Positions 1-5,948 of a DNA stretch of 7,804 nt are shown here, one piece after another. The first letter of the stretch is position 1, and every line of letters starts with the position of its first letter. This DNA is from Roseibacillus sp. Its GTDB lineage: Bacteria; Verrucomicrobiota; Verrucomicrobiia; Verrucomicrobiales; Akkermansiaceae. The stretch is taken from NCBI GenBank assembly GCA_002729275.1, contig PBTP01000035.1, positions 36,691 through 44,494 of the forward strand. The letters run 5' to 3'. Made by a program: the position numbers and the translations under genes. Under the pieces are notes generated by a model. That model made no database searches and had not been told where the DNA came from. It was given only the letters and a program-made list of their open reading frames with translations.

Positions 1-44
1 GACCGTTAAAAAGAAAGGGTAGGATTCCGGGGACTCTACTTTTC

Positions 45-695
45 TCACTCATCCTCGATGGTCTTGCGGTAGGCAGCAATGTCCTGTTCTCCGTAGTAGG
101 CGATGAGGATGGCTCCCTCGGCGGCTACCGTCTCAAATAGGCTGTGCATTAGTTCCTGCTCTCCGGGCCATGGGTAAACGTAAAAGACGTCGATCTCGTC
201 AATCTCGCAGTCCATGCCCTCGTAGGCTGGGATGAGTATGTTGGACTCGCCCCAGTGAGAAACGGGTTCCGGGGTCATTAATTCCGCCCCACCATGGGCG
301 GAGTAAGATCCAAACCCCTCGGGGAAGTAACTGGTGCACAGGTTTTCGACGTTGATCGCATGATCACTCGCCAGGTCCCGGGCTAGTACGACCAGGTCCT
401 CTTCAATCTCCAGCCCATATGAGCGGTAGCCGAGAAGGGAGGCGAGGCAGGCTCCAAGGCCGAAGCCACTTCCCCACTCACAGAAATTGTGCCCGAGGGG
501 AAGATCCTGCTCGGTGAGCGATTTCAAAACCCGGTAAAGAAGAACAGGGTCGCTGGGAAGGAACCGTGGAACCCTGCGGTTCCGATTGGACTCGAAGAGG
601 TCATCAAGTCTTCTGTCTGCATCCGTGATTAACGCTGCAACCCTGGGGGGAAGGGCTTTGTCATCAAGTTGCACGGTGATCTCCTCCAGAGCCAT
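45..695 (-). CDS. Class I SAM-dependent methyltransferase, substrate unknown (216 aa)
   Basis: This is probably a cytoplasmic methyltransferase with a Rossmann fold. The glycine-rich SAM-binding motif I is seen as FCEWGSGFGLGA (residues 71-82). An acidic residue ending strand 2 (GLEIEE, E96) is placed to bind the ribose hydroxyls. A later strand with DVFYVYPWPGE (169-179) would be the motif IV/V region, and ILIAYYG (196-202) fits a following core strand. The reading frame stays open upstream to 875, but that extension runs antisense into RNase HI and looks non-coding. I chose the ATG at 693-695, which puts about 70 residues before motif I. No convincing Shine-Dalgarno precedes it. At 216 residues there is no room for a separate target-recognition domain. 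The substrate cannot be told from sequence; the PWPGE segment does not match a DNA N6-adenine (DPPY) motif. It is divergent from RNase HI. The fold assignment is fairly firm, the role is not. Confidence 0.75.
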   Translation of the reverse strand: MALEEITVQLDDKALPPRVAALITDADRRLDDLFESNRNRRVPRFLPSDPVLLYRVLKSLTEQDLPLGHNFCEWGSGFGLGACLASLLGYRSYGLEIEEDLVVLARDLASDHAINVENLCTSYFPEGFGSYSAHGGAELMTPEPVSHWGESNILIPAYEGMDCEIDEIDVFYVYPWPGEQELMHSLFETVAAEGAILIAYYGEQDIAAYRKTIEDE

Positions 696-785
696 CGCAG
701 GCAGCTTGGCAGTTGCGCCCCCTGTTGTCGATACGGTCAGCCAAATTCCTCGACTCGCGATCTGATTAGGTAAACATGCGCGACG
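696..785. other. Divergent spacer between methyltransferase and RNase HI
   Basis: These 90 bases must hold the start signals of both flanking genes. I see no good sigma-70 -35/-10 pair on either strand. TTAGG at 766-770 is the nearest purine-rich stretch before the RNase HI start and is too far away for a standard Shine-Dalgarno. An ATG at 776-778 is out of frame with RNase HI and opens only an 11-codon frame. Confidence 0.5.
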
Positions 786-1289
786 TTGAAAGAGGTGGAG
801 ATCTTTACTGACGGTGCCTGTCGGGGCAATCCGGGCCCCGGAGGCTATGGCGTGGTCCTCACCTCCGGGGCGCATCGGAGGGAGCTGAGCGCGGGGTTTG
901 CCCGGACCACCAATAACCGTATGGAGCTACTCGCAGCTATCGCCGGGCTGGAAGGGCTCAAGGAGCCTTGTCGCGTGTGTCTTTGTTCAGACTCCAAGTA
1001 TCTCATCAATGCGATGACGCGTGGTTGGCTGAGGAAGTGGAAAGGGCTTGGATGGAGGCGGGGGCCGGGACAGAGACTGCGAAACGAAGATTTATGGAAA
1101 CGTCTCGATGCGGCATGCCGGGAGCACGAAATGCACTGGCAGTGGGTCAAGGGTCATTCGGGACATTCTGAAAACGAATGCTGCGACGCCCTTGCTGTCG
1201 AAGCTGCCGAAGGCAGCGATCTGCCGCCTGATGAAGGTTACCTGAACGAGGAGCAGCTTGCGGGGGACCCTCCTGGCCTTTTCGACTGA
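786..1289 (+). CDS. rnhA: Ribonuclease HI (TTG start)
   Basis: This enzyme cleaves the RNA strand of RNA-DNA hybrids in the cytoplasm, removing R-loops and primers. The 167-residue length and the layout match bacterial RNase HI closely. The metal-binding carboxylates are all present: D9 in [16 protein letters not shown]47 in [13 protein letters not shown]69 in LCSDSKYL and D134 in ENECCDALA. The catalytic-loop histidine is H124 in WVKGHSGH. The tryptophan- and lysine-rich handle region (about 78-104) that helps bind hybrids is also present. The start is read as TTG at 786, because it gives KEVEIFTDG just as the family begins, and an in-frame stop (TAA at 771-773) leaves no ATG upstream. GTG at 795 is a shorter alternative. 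The C-terminus after residue 142 is acidic and not conserved. The gene is divergent from the methyltransferase and convergent with the peptidase. Confidence 0.95.
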   Translation: MKEVEIFTDGACRGNPGPGGYGVVLTSGAHRRELSAGFARTTNNRMELLAAIAGLEGLKEPCRVCLCSDSKYLINAMTRGWLRKWKGLGWRRGPGQRLRNEDLWKRLDAACREHEMHWQWVKGHSGHSENECCDALAVEAAEGSDLPPDEGYLNEEQLAGDPPGLFD

Positions 1290-1448
1290 GGCAGATCCTC
1301 AAGTCTGGATTGTTTTGTTTCTTTAAGCGCCGCGCGAGGATTGCCTCGCTCCACAAAGCGGGCCAGTCCCGCGATGAGGGGAGTCCAGAGGATCATTCAT
1401 CATGACCTCCACAATCCGCGCGCGATAGGATCGGAAGATTCCTCGGAT
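1290..1448. other. Convergent spacer with tandem short hairpins
   Basis: This is the 159-base spacer between two converging stop codons. It contains GCGAGG-ATTG-CCTCGC (1334-1349), a perfect 6-bp stem with a 4-base loop. GCGGG-CCAGT-CCCGC (1358-1372), a 5-bp stem, follows nine bases later. AATCCG (1413-1418) is complementary to CGGATT (1444-1449) across a longer loop and includes an alternating CG run near 1417-1424. None is followed by a T tract, so they do not look like classical intrinsic terminators, but they may end or protect both converging transcripts. No coding region is supported here. Confidence 0.45.
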
Positions 1449-4400
1449 TTACTTGGAGCTGGACGGAGCTTTTTTTTCAGAGGAGCTCCCGCCCTTGCTG
1501 TCTGGTCCCGGTCTTTTTGGGGAGGGTTGCGAGGTGCCCTTTTTCTTGAGATCTTCCTTTTCCTTCTCGCGCTCAAGGAACGACTTACCTTCGGTAATCC
1601 ATTGGTTCTCGGATTTCCCCTTCAGGAAGTGAGCCATCCATTCCCTGACCCGGTAGTGGTAGTCGACCATGTTTTCCTCCTGGCGCAGCCCATGATTTTC
1701 CCCCGGGTAGACGAGCAGCACCACATCTTCCTTTCCAGCCCAGCGGGCGGCATTGTACATTTCGATCCCCTGGTCCCAGTCGACGGCGCCATCCTTGTCT
1801 CCGAAGGCAATGAGGAGAGGCGTGTTGAGGGTGTCCAGGCCATGAATGGGAGAGTTGCGGGCGTAATTCTCAGCGTCCTGCCAGAAGGGCTTGTTCATGC
1901 GCCCCTGCGATTGCGCAAAGATGCGGGCGTTAGTTCCGCCGGAATTCCAGTAGACGCTGACGGACATGCTCATCAGGTCGGTGAGGGGAGCCCCGGCTAC
2001 TGCAGCTGAGAAGAGGTCCGTCTGGGTGACGATGAAGGAAGTCTGGTAGGCGCCCCAGGAATGCCCCATCAGGCCGATTCTCCGGGAATCCACCATTCCT
2101 GACTCAAGGACCTTTTCCACCGCTGGAACTACGCATTCTACGGCTGAGATTCCCGGCTGCTGGGGGCGGTAGACAATGTCGGGTTGAAACACGAAATAGC
2201 CTTCTGCCGAGAAGACGCAGGGGTTGTAGGGATGCTTCTCGCTAGGGGAGTAGTATCGGTGCAGATCCTGTGAGCGCTTTTCATAGATATAGACGATCAT
2301 GGGGTATTTCTTCCCTTTCCTGTATCCGGCGGGGTAGGTGAGCATGCCCTGTAGAGCAATGCCCTGCTTATTCTTAAAGTTGACGAGCTCTGAGCGTCCC
2401 CACCGATAGTCTTTCTGGAATTTATTGGTTTCAGTGACCTTGTAGGGGGCCTCCAGAGCGGGTCCTGCGAGGTAAAGGTCACGGGACTGCTCGCTCCGCT
2501 CCCGGGTGAAAGTGAGAATGTTGGCATCCCGGGCCCGGGTGAGAAATAGCATGAGAGCATCGTCGAGAAGGTGAGTCTTCCAGCCTCCTGCCGGGTCTTT
2601 CCGGGTTGCGAGAGTCAGGCTCCCGTAACCGGACTTCTTGGAGCGCTCCCCGAAGAGGCCTACGTAGATGCGGTCCCCTCGAGCAATATTACCGTGATTC
2701 TCTTCCCGGTAACTTGCCTGAGAAATACGGTGTCGAAGTTGTTCCTTACGGCCGTCGGTCAGTTTGTGAGAGCGCTCGCCCCGCGGATCAAGAAGCCAGA
2801 TGTCGTAGCGGTCGTAGAGAAGGACGCCAGAGCTGTCGGTGAGCCAGATGCCATTGCCGAAAGGCCGCTTCTCCTGGGCGAGGGTGTCGTCCTCCTTGTC
2901 GGTAAAAGAGGTCTTTAGTGTGGAGGTGATGTTTTTCTGTTTTCCGGTCTTGAGATCATGGCTCCAGATGTGGTCCTCACGCACGAACAGGAGGAAGCGT
3001 CCGTTGGGACTTGTCGAGAGGGTGAACTTAACCCCTTCAAGGATACGGTCGCGTTTCCCATTCCTGGTACTGATAGCGTAAACGTCGTGCAGCCGTGGGC
3101 CAAACATGGCTGCTCGCTCGTGGGGAGAGGAGTCCATTCCAATAGCCCGAAGGCCATCCTTCATGACAGTTACCCGTTCCGTGAGCTCGTTTTCGAGTTG
3201 AATCAATTTGTTTTCTTTTAACCACCATACCGCCTTGCGTGCGGGATTTCTGCGGCTTGAAGCCTCCTTTTTCTGCCTGGGCATAATGGTCACATCTTTC
3301 GAGTGCCAGACCTCTACATTTGACGGGGTAGTCAGGGTTTCGCGGAGGGTCTTCGCGGGTGGATCTGGGTTGTCTTGGGACTCCTCTTTCTGCTTGCCCT
3401 CCTTTGGGGCAGGAGATTTTTCAGGGTTGGTTTGTGCTGCGGAGGGGTCTTTCGCCCTATTGTTGTTCGTTTTACCTTTCTTGCCCTGCTTCTGTTTTGC
3501 GGGGGGCTTGGGGGGGGAGGGGAAATCCTTGGGTTTGTTCTCCCATTTCTTGAGTGAGCAATGAAGCGCCTGGCCGTTCTTATCCCAGCTAAGGCTGGCG
3601 GTGAGGTAATGATCGAGGGGAAAGGAGAGGTTCTTACTATGGTCGTAGATGGTCTGGTCACCGGTTGGCTTATCCGAGTCATCCAGGTTTCGGAAAGCCA
3701 GGAGAGTGTGAGAGATGTCCTCTTTGTCCCCAAACTTCATCTGTCGGGTGGAAGCGAGATCAAACGAATTCTTACGCCAGAGCAGTCCAGCGTAATCCTG
3801 GTCGCTGACCTCAAGAGTTCGGAGGGTCTCACTGCTGGGATCGAAGAGTTGCAGGGCATTGCTGATACTGGGAGAATCGACCACGAGAGCGAGGAGAGAG
3901 CCCTTCTTGCTCCATGCGAATTTGGTGACATTTCCGAAGGTTGTATCCTTCCCCGTTTCGAGATTGCGAACGAGCAGGGCCCGCGCGGGAGGAGCGGGAG
4001 GTGTGCCCGGGCGGGGAGGAGCGGATTTGCCAATTACTTCGATGGCCGCAAAGTGGCTGTTGTGACTGAAGGCGAGAGTGACCACATTCTTGAATTCCGT
4101 GGTCTTTCCATCGCTCAGGGAGCGGAGATGGATGGTGGTGCCAAGTCCTGCAGGTTTCTTAGATTCTTTGGCTTTTTTCTTCTCCTCCGGGCTCTTTCCG
4201 ATGGTCACGGATAGCCATTTGCTGTCATTGGAAAACACAGGGCGCTCCCCCTGGGAATAGACGTGCTGCTCCTTACTTTTGCCGTCGTTGATTTTGTGAA
4301 GGTGAAGGGAACTCTTGCCGTCTACTCGCCTGATATCGAATGCCAGCCACTGGCCGTCATGCGACATTTTCCGATTGCCCATGTTCAATTGCTCCCACCG

Positions 4401-4637
4401 GGCATAATCCTGTGGGGCGATGGGTTTTCTAGCAGGCTGCTTTTTCTTTTTTCGCTTCTTACTGCCGGATGGCCGCGATTCAGCTCCGGGACCTTCTGTC
4501 TTGGCGAGCGGGGTAGAATTCTCCGGAGAATTTTTGTGGTCAGAACCTTTCTCAGGGGGTGTTTCTCCCGGTGTCGACGTGGACAGGAAGAGGCCGAGTG
4601 AAAGGGCGGTGAAGAGGAGGTAAGGGTGAAGCCTCAT
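1449..4637 (-). CDS. Secreted S9-family (prolyl oligopeptidase-like) serine peptidase with beta-propeller
   Basis: This is a predicted exported peptidase of 1062 residues. A signal peptide covers about residues 1-20 (MRLH, then a hydrophobic run PYLLFTALSLGLFLS). Residues 25-75 are a charged, Lys-rich, probably disordered stretch containing KKRKKKK. About 76-740 looks like a TolB/DPP-IV-type beta-propeller, with repeated segments such as SHDGQWLAFDIRR (92-104) and STSPNGRFLLFVRED (541-555). The alpha/beta-hydrolase domain follows (about 750-1007). Its nucleophile is S860 in GHSWG, the likely acid is D949 in GDKDGAV, and the histidine is H982 in GENHG. The family cleaves short peptides, often after proline or from N-termini; the specificity here is unknown. 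Odd features are a Pro-rich loop (205-219), a Lys/Pro/Gln-rich insert (about 367-430) and a charged tail after 1008 ending in a serine cluster. The ATG at 4637 is chosen because it precedes the signal peptide; no clear Shine-Dalgarno is seen. Confidence 0.92.
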   Translation of the reverse strand: MRLHPYLLFTALSLGLFLSTSTPGETPPEKGSDHKNSPENSTPLAKTEGPGAESRPSGSKKRKKKKQPARKPIAPQDYARWEQLNMGNRKMSHDGQWLAFDIRRVDGKSSLHLHKINDGKSKEQHVYSQGERPVFSNDSKWLSVTIGKSPEEKKKAKESKKPAGLGTTIHLRSLSDGKTTEFKNVVTLAFSHNSHFAAIEVIGKSAPPRPGTPPAPPARALLVRNLETGKDTTFGNVTKFAWSKKGSLLALVVDSPSISNALQLFDPSSETLRTLEVSDQDYAGLLWRKNSFDLASTRQMKFGDKEDISHTLLAFRNLDDSDKPTGDQTIYDHSKNLSFPLDHYLTASLSWDKNGQALHCSLKKWENKPKDFPSPPKPPAKQKQGKKGKTNNNRAKDPSAAQTNPEKSPAPKEGKQKEESQDNPDPPAKTLRETLTTPSNVEVWHSKDVTIMPRQKKEASSRRNPARKAVWWLKENKLIQLENELTERVTVMKDGLRAIGMDSSPHERAAMFGPRLHDVYAISTRNGKRDRILEGVKFTLSTSPNGRFLLFVREDHIWSHDLKTGKQKNITSTLKTSFTDKEDDTLAQEKRPFGNGIWLTDSSGVLLYDRYDIWLLDPRGERSHKLTDGRKEQLRHRISQASYREENHGNIARGDRIYVGLFGERSKKSGYGSLTLATRKDPAGGWKTHLLDDALMLFLTRARDANILTFTRERSEQSRDLYLAGPALEAPYKVTETNKFQKDYRWGRSELVNFKNKQGIALQGMLTYPAGYRKGKKYPMIVYIYEKRSQDLHRYYSPSEKHPYNPCVFSAEGYFVFQPDIVYRPQQPGISAVECVVPAVEKVLESGMVDSRRIGLMGHSWGAYQTSFIVTQTDLFSAAVAGAPLTDLMSMSVSVYWNSGGTNARIFAQSQGRMNKPFWQDAENYARNSPIHGLDTLNTPLLIAFGDKDGAVDWDQGIEMYNAARWAGKEDVVLLVYPGENHGLRQEENMVDYHYRVREWMAHFLKGKSENQWITEGKSFLEREKEKEDLKKKGTSQPSPKRPGPDSKGGSSSEKKAPSSSK
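1455..1477 (+). terminator. Possible weak terminator for the RNase HI transcript
   Basis: GGAGCT (1455-1460) and the AGCT at 1467-1470 can form a 4-bp stem, extended by two G-U pairs into the T tract. The tract is eight T bases at 1470-1477. Read on the plus strand this resembles a hairpin followed by a U run, about 170 bases past the RNase HI stop. It lies inside the 3' end of the opposing peptidase gene and the stem is weak. The T run is also simply the complement of two AAA lysine codons, so chance is a real possibility. Confidence 0.25.
3501..3522 (+). repeat. G-rich homopolymer tract inside the S9 gene
   Basis: The plus strand reads G6, CTT, G8, A, G4, with another GGG at 3531-3533. In the peptidase coding strand this is C4-T-C8-AAG-C6 and encodes part of the Pro-rich insert (PSPPKPP, about residues 374-380). 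It meets the usual pattern for a G-quadruplex on the plus strand, which is the template strand for the peptidase. The C8 run is also a potential slippage site. Both properties are inferred from base pattern only. Confidence 0.6.
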
Positions 4638-4717
4638 ATTACTGTTTGTAAGGGGGAGGAGGCCTTACTCTGAATGTGCTCTTGTTAGAAGCCTCCATTT
4701 GAGGAAATTGGACGGCA

Positions 4718-4731
4718 TGTTCCATAGAACC
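4718..4731. promoter_or_regulatory. LexA-like dyad in the divergent spacer
   Basis: The sequence TGTTC-CATA-GAACC is a near-perfect dyad with a 4-base centre. From memory, the LexA operator described for Verrucomicrobia is TGTTC-N4-GAACA; if that is right, this site matches nine of the ten half-site bases. It lies about 80 bases upstream of the peptidase start and about 140 bases upstream of the GYF_2-RDD start. Neither gene is a usual SOS gene, so a chance match or another regulator is quite possible. Confidence 0.35.
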
Positions 4732-4748
4732 CCTTTTAGGGAGTGTCC

Positions 4749-4787
4749 CCGGAGACGGGAATTAGGCTCGATTTCGAGGCGTCTCGG
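4749..4787. other. Nested stem-loop in the divergent spacer
   Basis: GAGACG (4752-4757) pairs perfectly with CGTCTC (4780-4785). CC (4749-4750) extends the stem to GG (4786-4787), leaving one G bulged. Inside the loop, CTCG (4767-4770) pairs with CGAG (4775-4778) around ATTT. The result is an outer stem of eight pairs with an inner 4-bp hairpin. A competing short hairpin, CCCG-GAGA-CGGG, overlaps its left arm. It could be part of the 5' leader of the plus-strand gene. No T tract follows, so it is not an obvious terminator. Confidence 0.45.
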
Positions 4788-4815
4788 CTCTTCGTCCTTA
4801 AAACCTAGTCCATAA

Positions 4816-4845
4816 AAACGAGCTATCTCGTTTACGAACGGTAAA
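4816..4845. promoter_or_regulatory. 18-base dyad with overlapping second inverted repeat before GYF_2-RDD
   Basis: AAACGAG-CTAT-CTCGTTT (4816-4833) is a perfect 7-bp inverted repeat with a 4-base centre. Its right arm overlaps a second inverted repeat, TTTAC-GAACG-GTAAA (4831-4845). Both lie within 55 bases of the ATG at 4871. They could be a repressor operator, or two mutually exclusive hairpins in the leader RNA. The nearest purine-rich stretch, GGATGAGG (4846-4853), ends 17 bases before the ATG, too far for a standard Shine-Dalgarno. The inverted repeats are directly visible; their role is inference. Confidence 0.45.
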
Positions 4846-4870
4846 GGATGAGGTGCATTAGTTATGCCTT

Positions 4871-5863
4871 ATGGCTTGGTATATTTCTAAAGAGAATGAG
4901 CGAGAAGGCCCGATCAATGGGGACCGCCTTCGCAGCATGATCATTACAGGGGAAATCTTATCAACCGATTTGGTGGCCTGGGGTGAGCAAGGGGAGTGGA
5001 TTGAGGCTGGGCAGGTCTCCGATTTTTCGGGTCCTGACTCGCCAGATGAGTCAGAAGTTCCCGTTTCGGACGCCGAAGACTTGTCAACGGTAGCAGATCC
5101 CGGGGCTGGCGAGGGGAGGGGATCAGACCCTTGCAAAGACAAGGACCTCACCGAATTGGGAGGTCAACTTGCAGTGTCAACTGACGAGGAGGAGAAGGTC
5201 CGTGACCGGTCCTGTGGGGACAAGGAAAGCGAGGCGTCGGGTCTCGACGAAAGCAAATTTCGAGGGGGTTCAGCTTCGAACGACGGATCCGAGCCTGTAG
5301 GATTTCCTTTTCCGGAAGGGCTGGAAGAAGAGGGGCCAGACAAAGGGGCTGCGGCGTCCTCAGGTGGTCAGGCTGTTTCCGCGGGCGCGAATGGACCCGC
5401 GGGTCTTGACCAAGAAGCGCGTCACAGTGACCGGGTCGTGGCAGGGATGATAGACTTTACGATAGCTCTCGGTGTTGCCTGGGTTGGAACATGGTTCCGC
5501 ATACCGTTCTGGTTTACGGCATCACTTTGGGGCACATTTCGGGAATGTTACTTCTTTAACGGGCAGAGTATTGGCAAGAAAGCCATGTGTCTTCGGACCG
5601 TTACCCGGGACGGCAAGGAGTTGGAAGGAAAATGGGACGGGCTTATTTTTCGCAACGCGGTGTTTTTTATTCCCCTTTTTGTTGTCGTCGAGGGGGTTGT
5701 CCTGACAGCACGGGCATCTCGACATCGTGGAATCGAAGGGCTGTGCCGGAAGTGTGGATCGACAATTGAAACTGATCAAAAATTTGTCCCCTTGTTGCGG
5801 CTCGGTGATGAGTGGGCTGGAACCAGAGTGATCAAGGCAGCTTCATCGGGGCCCGTGAATTAG
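4871..5863 (+). CDS. GYF_2-RDD domain membrane protein with long acidic linker
   Basis: The product has 330 residues and two recognisable parts. Residues 1-52 form a GYF_2-type domain, with WYISKENEREGPI at the start, then an Ile/Leu-rich helix, LVAWGEQGEWIEA and a final phenylalanine. This fold is thought to bind proline-rich peptides. Residues 53-183 are a low-complexity linker rich in Asp, Glu, Gly and Ser. Residues 184-322 resemble an RDD membrane domain, with RHSDRVVAGMIDF (184-196), two hydrophobic segments (about 193-220 and 260-279), the GKKAMCLRTV motif (235-244) and LGDEWAGTRVI (311-321). A CxxC pair (C292, C295) sits between the second hydrophobic segment and the last motif. There is no signal peptide, so the GYF_2 part is likely cytoplasmic. 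RDD proteins have been linked to transport, but no substrate can be assigned here. An in-frame TAG at 4859-4861 makes the ATG at 4871 the first possible ATG start. Confidence 0.85.
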   Translation: MAWYISKENEREGPINGDRLRSMIITGEILSTDLVAWGEQGEWIEAGQVSDFSGPDSPDESEVPVSDAEDLSTVADPGAGEGRGSDPCKDKDLTELGGQLAVSTDEEEKVRDRSCGDKESEASGLDESKFRGGSASNDGSEPVGFPFPEGLEEEGPDKGAAASSGGQAVSAGANGPAGLDQEARHSDRVVAGMIDFTIALGVAWVGTWFRIPFWFTASLWGTFRECYFFNGQSIGKKAMCLRTVTRDGKELEGKWDGLIFRNAVFFIPLFVVVEGVVLTARASRHRGIEGLCRKCGSTIETDQKFVPLLRLGDEWAGTRVIKAASSGPVN

Positions 5864-5869
5864 ATCCCG

Positions 5870-5910
5870 GGTGACCGGAGGGCCGGCGAGGAAAGGCCTC
5901 AGCGGTCGCC
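5870..5910 (+). other. Stem-loop between GYF_2-RDD and PQQ-like genes
   Basis: GGTGACCG (5870-5877) pairs with CGGTCGCC (5903-5910) through seven Watson-Crick pairs and one G-U pair. The stem continues with GAGG (5878-5881) pairing with CCTC (5897-5900), after a 2-base bulge. This gives a GC-rich stem of about 12 pairs starting 6 bases after the upstream stop codon. No T tract follows, so it may be a factor-dependent terminator, an RNA-processing site or a 3'-end stabiliser that separates expression of the two genes. Confidence 0.5.
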
Positions 5911-5948
5911 ACTTGACACCACGGGTGATTTGCCTGAACCAGAGGTAA

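Noticed and set aside
1..44. Possible terminator after the methyltransferase
   Set aside because: I find no stem next to the CTTTCTTTTT stretch that is seen on the minus strand, and the region is cut off by the window edge.
696..875. N-terminal extension of the methyltransferase up to 875
   Set aside because: It overlaps RNase HI antisense, has no signal or domain, and an ATG at 695 gives a sensible start.
1341..2009. Long plus-strand open frame opposite the end of the S9 gene
   Set aside because: It has no recognisable domain and mirrors a well-supported coding sequence on the other strand.
3987..4016. Second G-rich run as a G-quadruplex candidate
   Set aside because: The middle loop is ten bases, longer than the usual limit, and the run is explained by codons of a Pro-rich loop.
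3561..4214. 217-codon plus-strand open frame opposite the S9 propeller
   Set aside because: It is antisense to a confidently coding region, and the translation shows no family features.
4848..4940. 30-codon open frame starting at ATG 4848, overlapping the GYF_2-RDD start
   Set aside because: It has no supporting ribosome binding site or similarity and overlaps a confident domain in another frame; a leader peptide cannot be excluded but is not supported.
5913..5918. Perfect TTGACA that could be a -35 box for the PQQ-like gene
   Set aside because: At 16-17 bases downstream the sequence is TGAACC or GAACCA, not a -10 box, and the ATG at 5949 leaves almost no leader.
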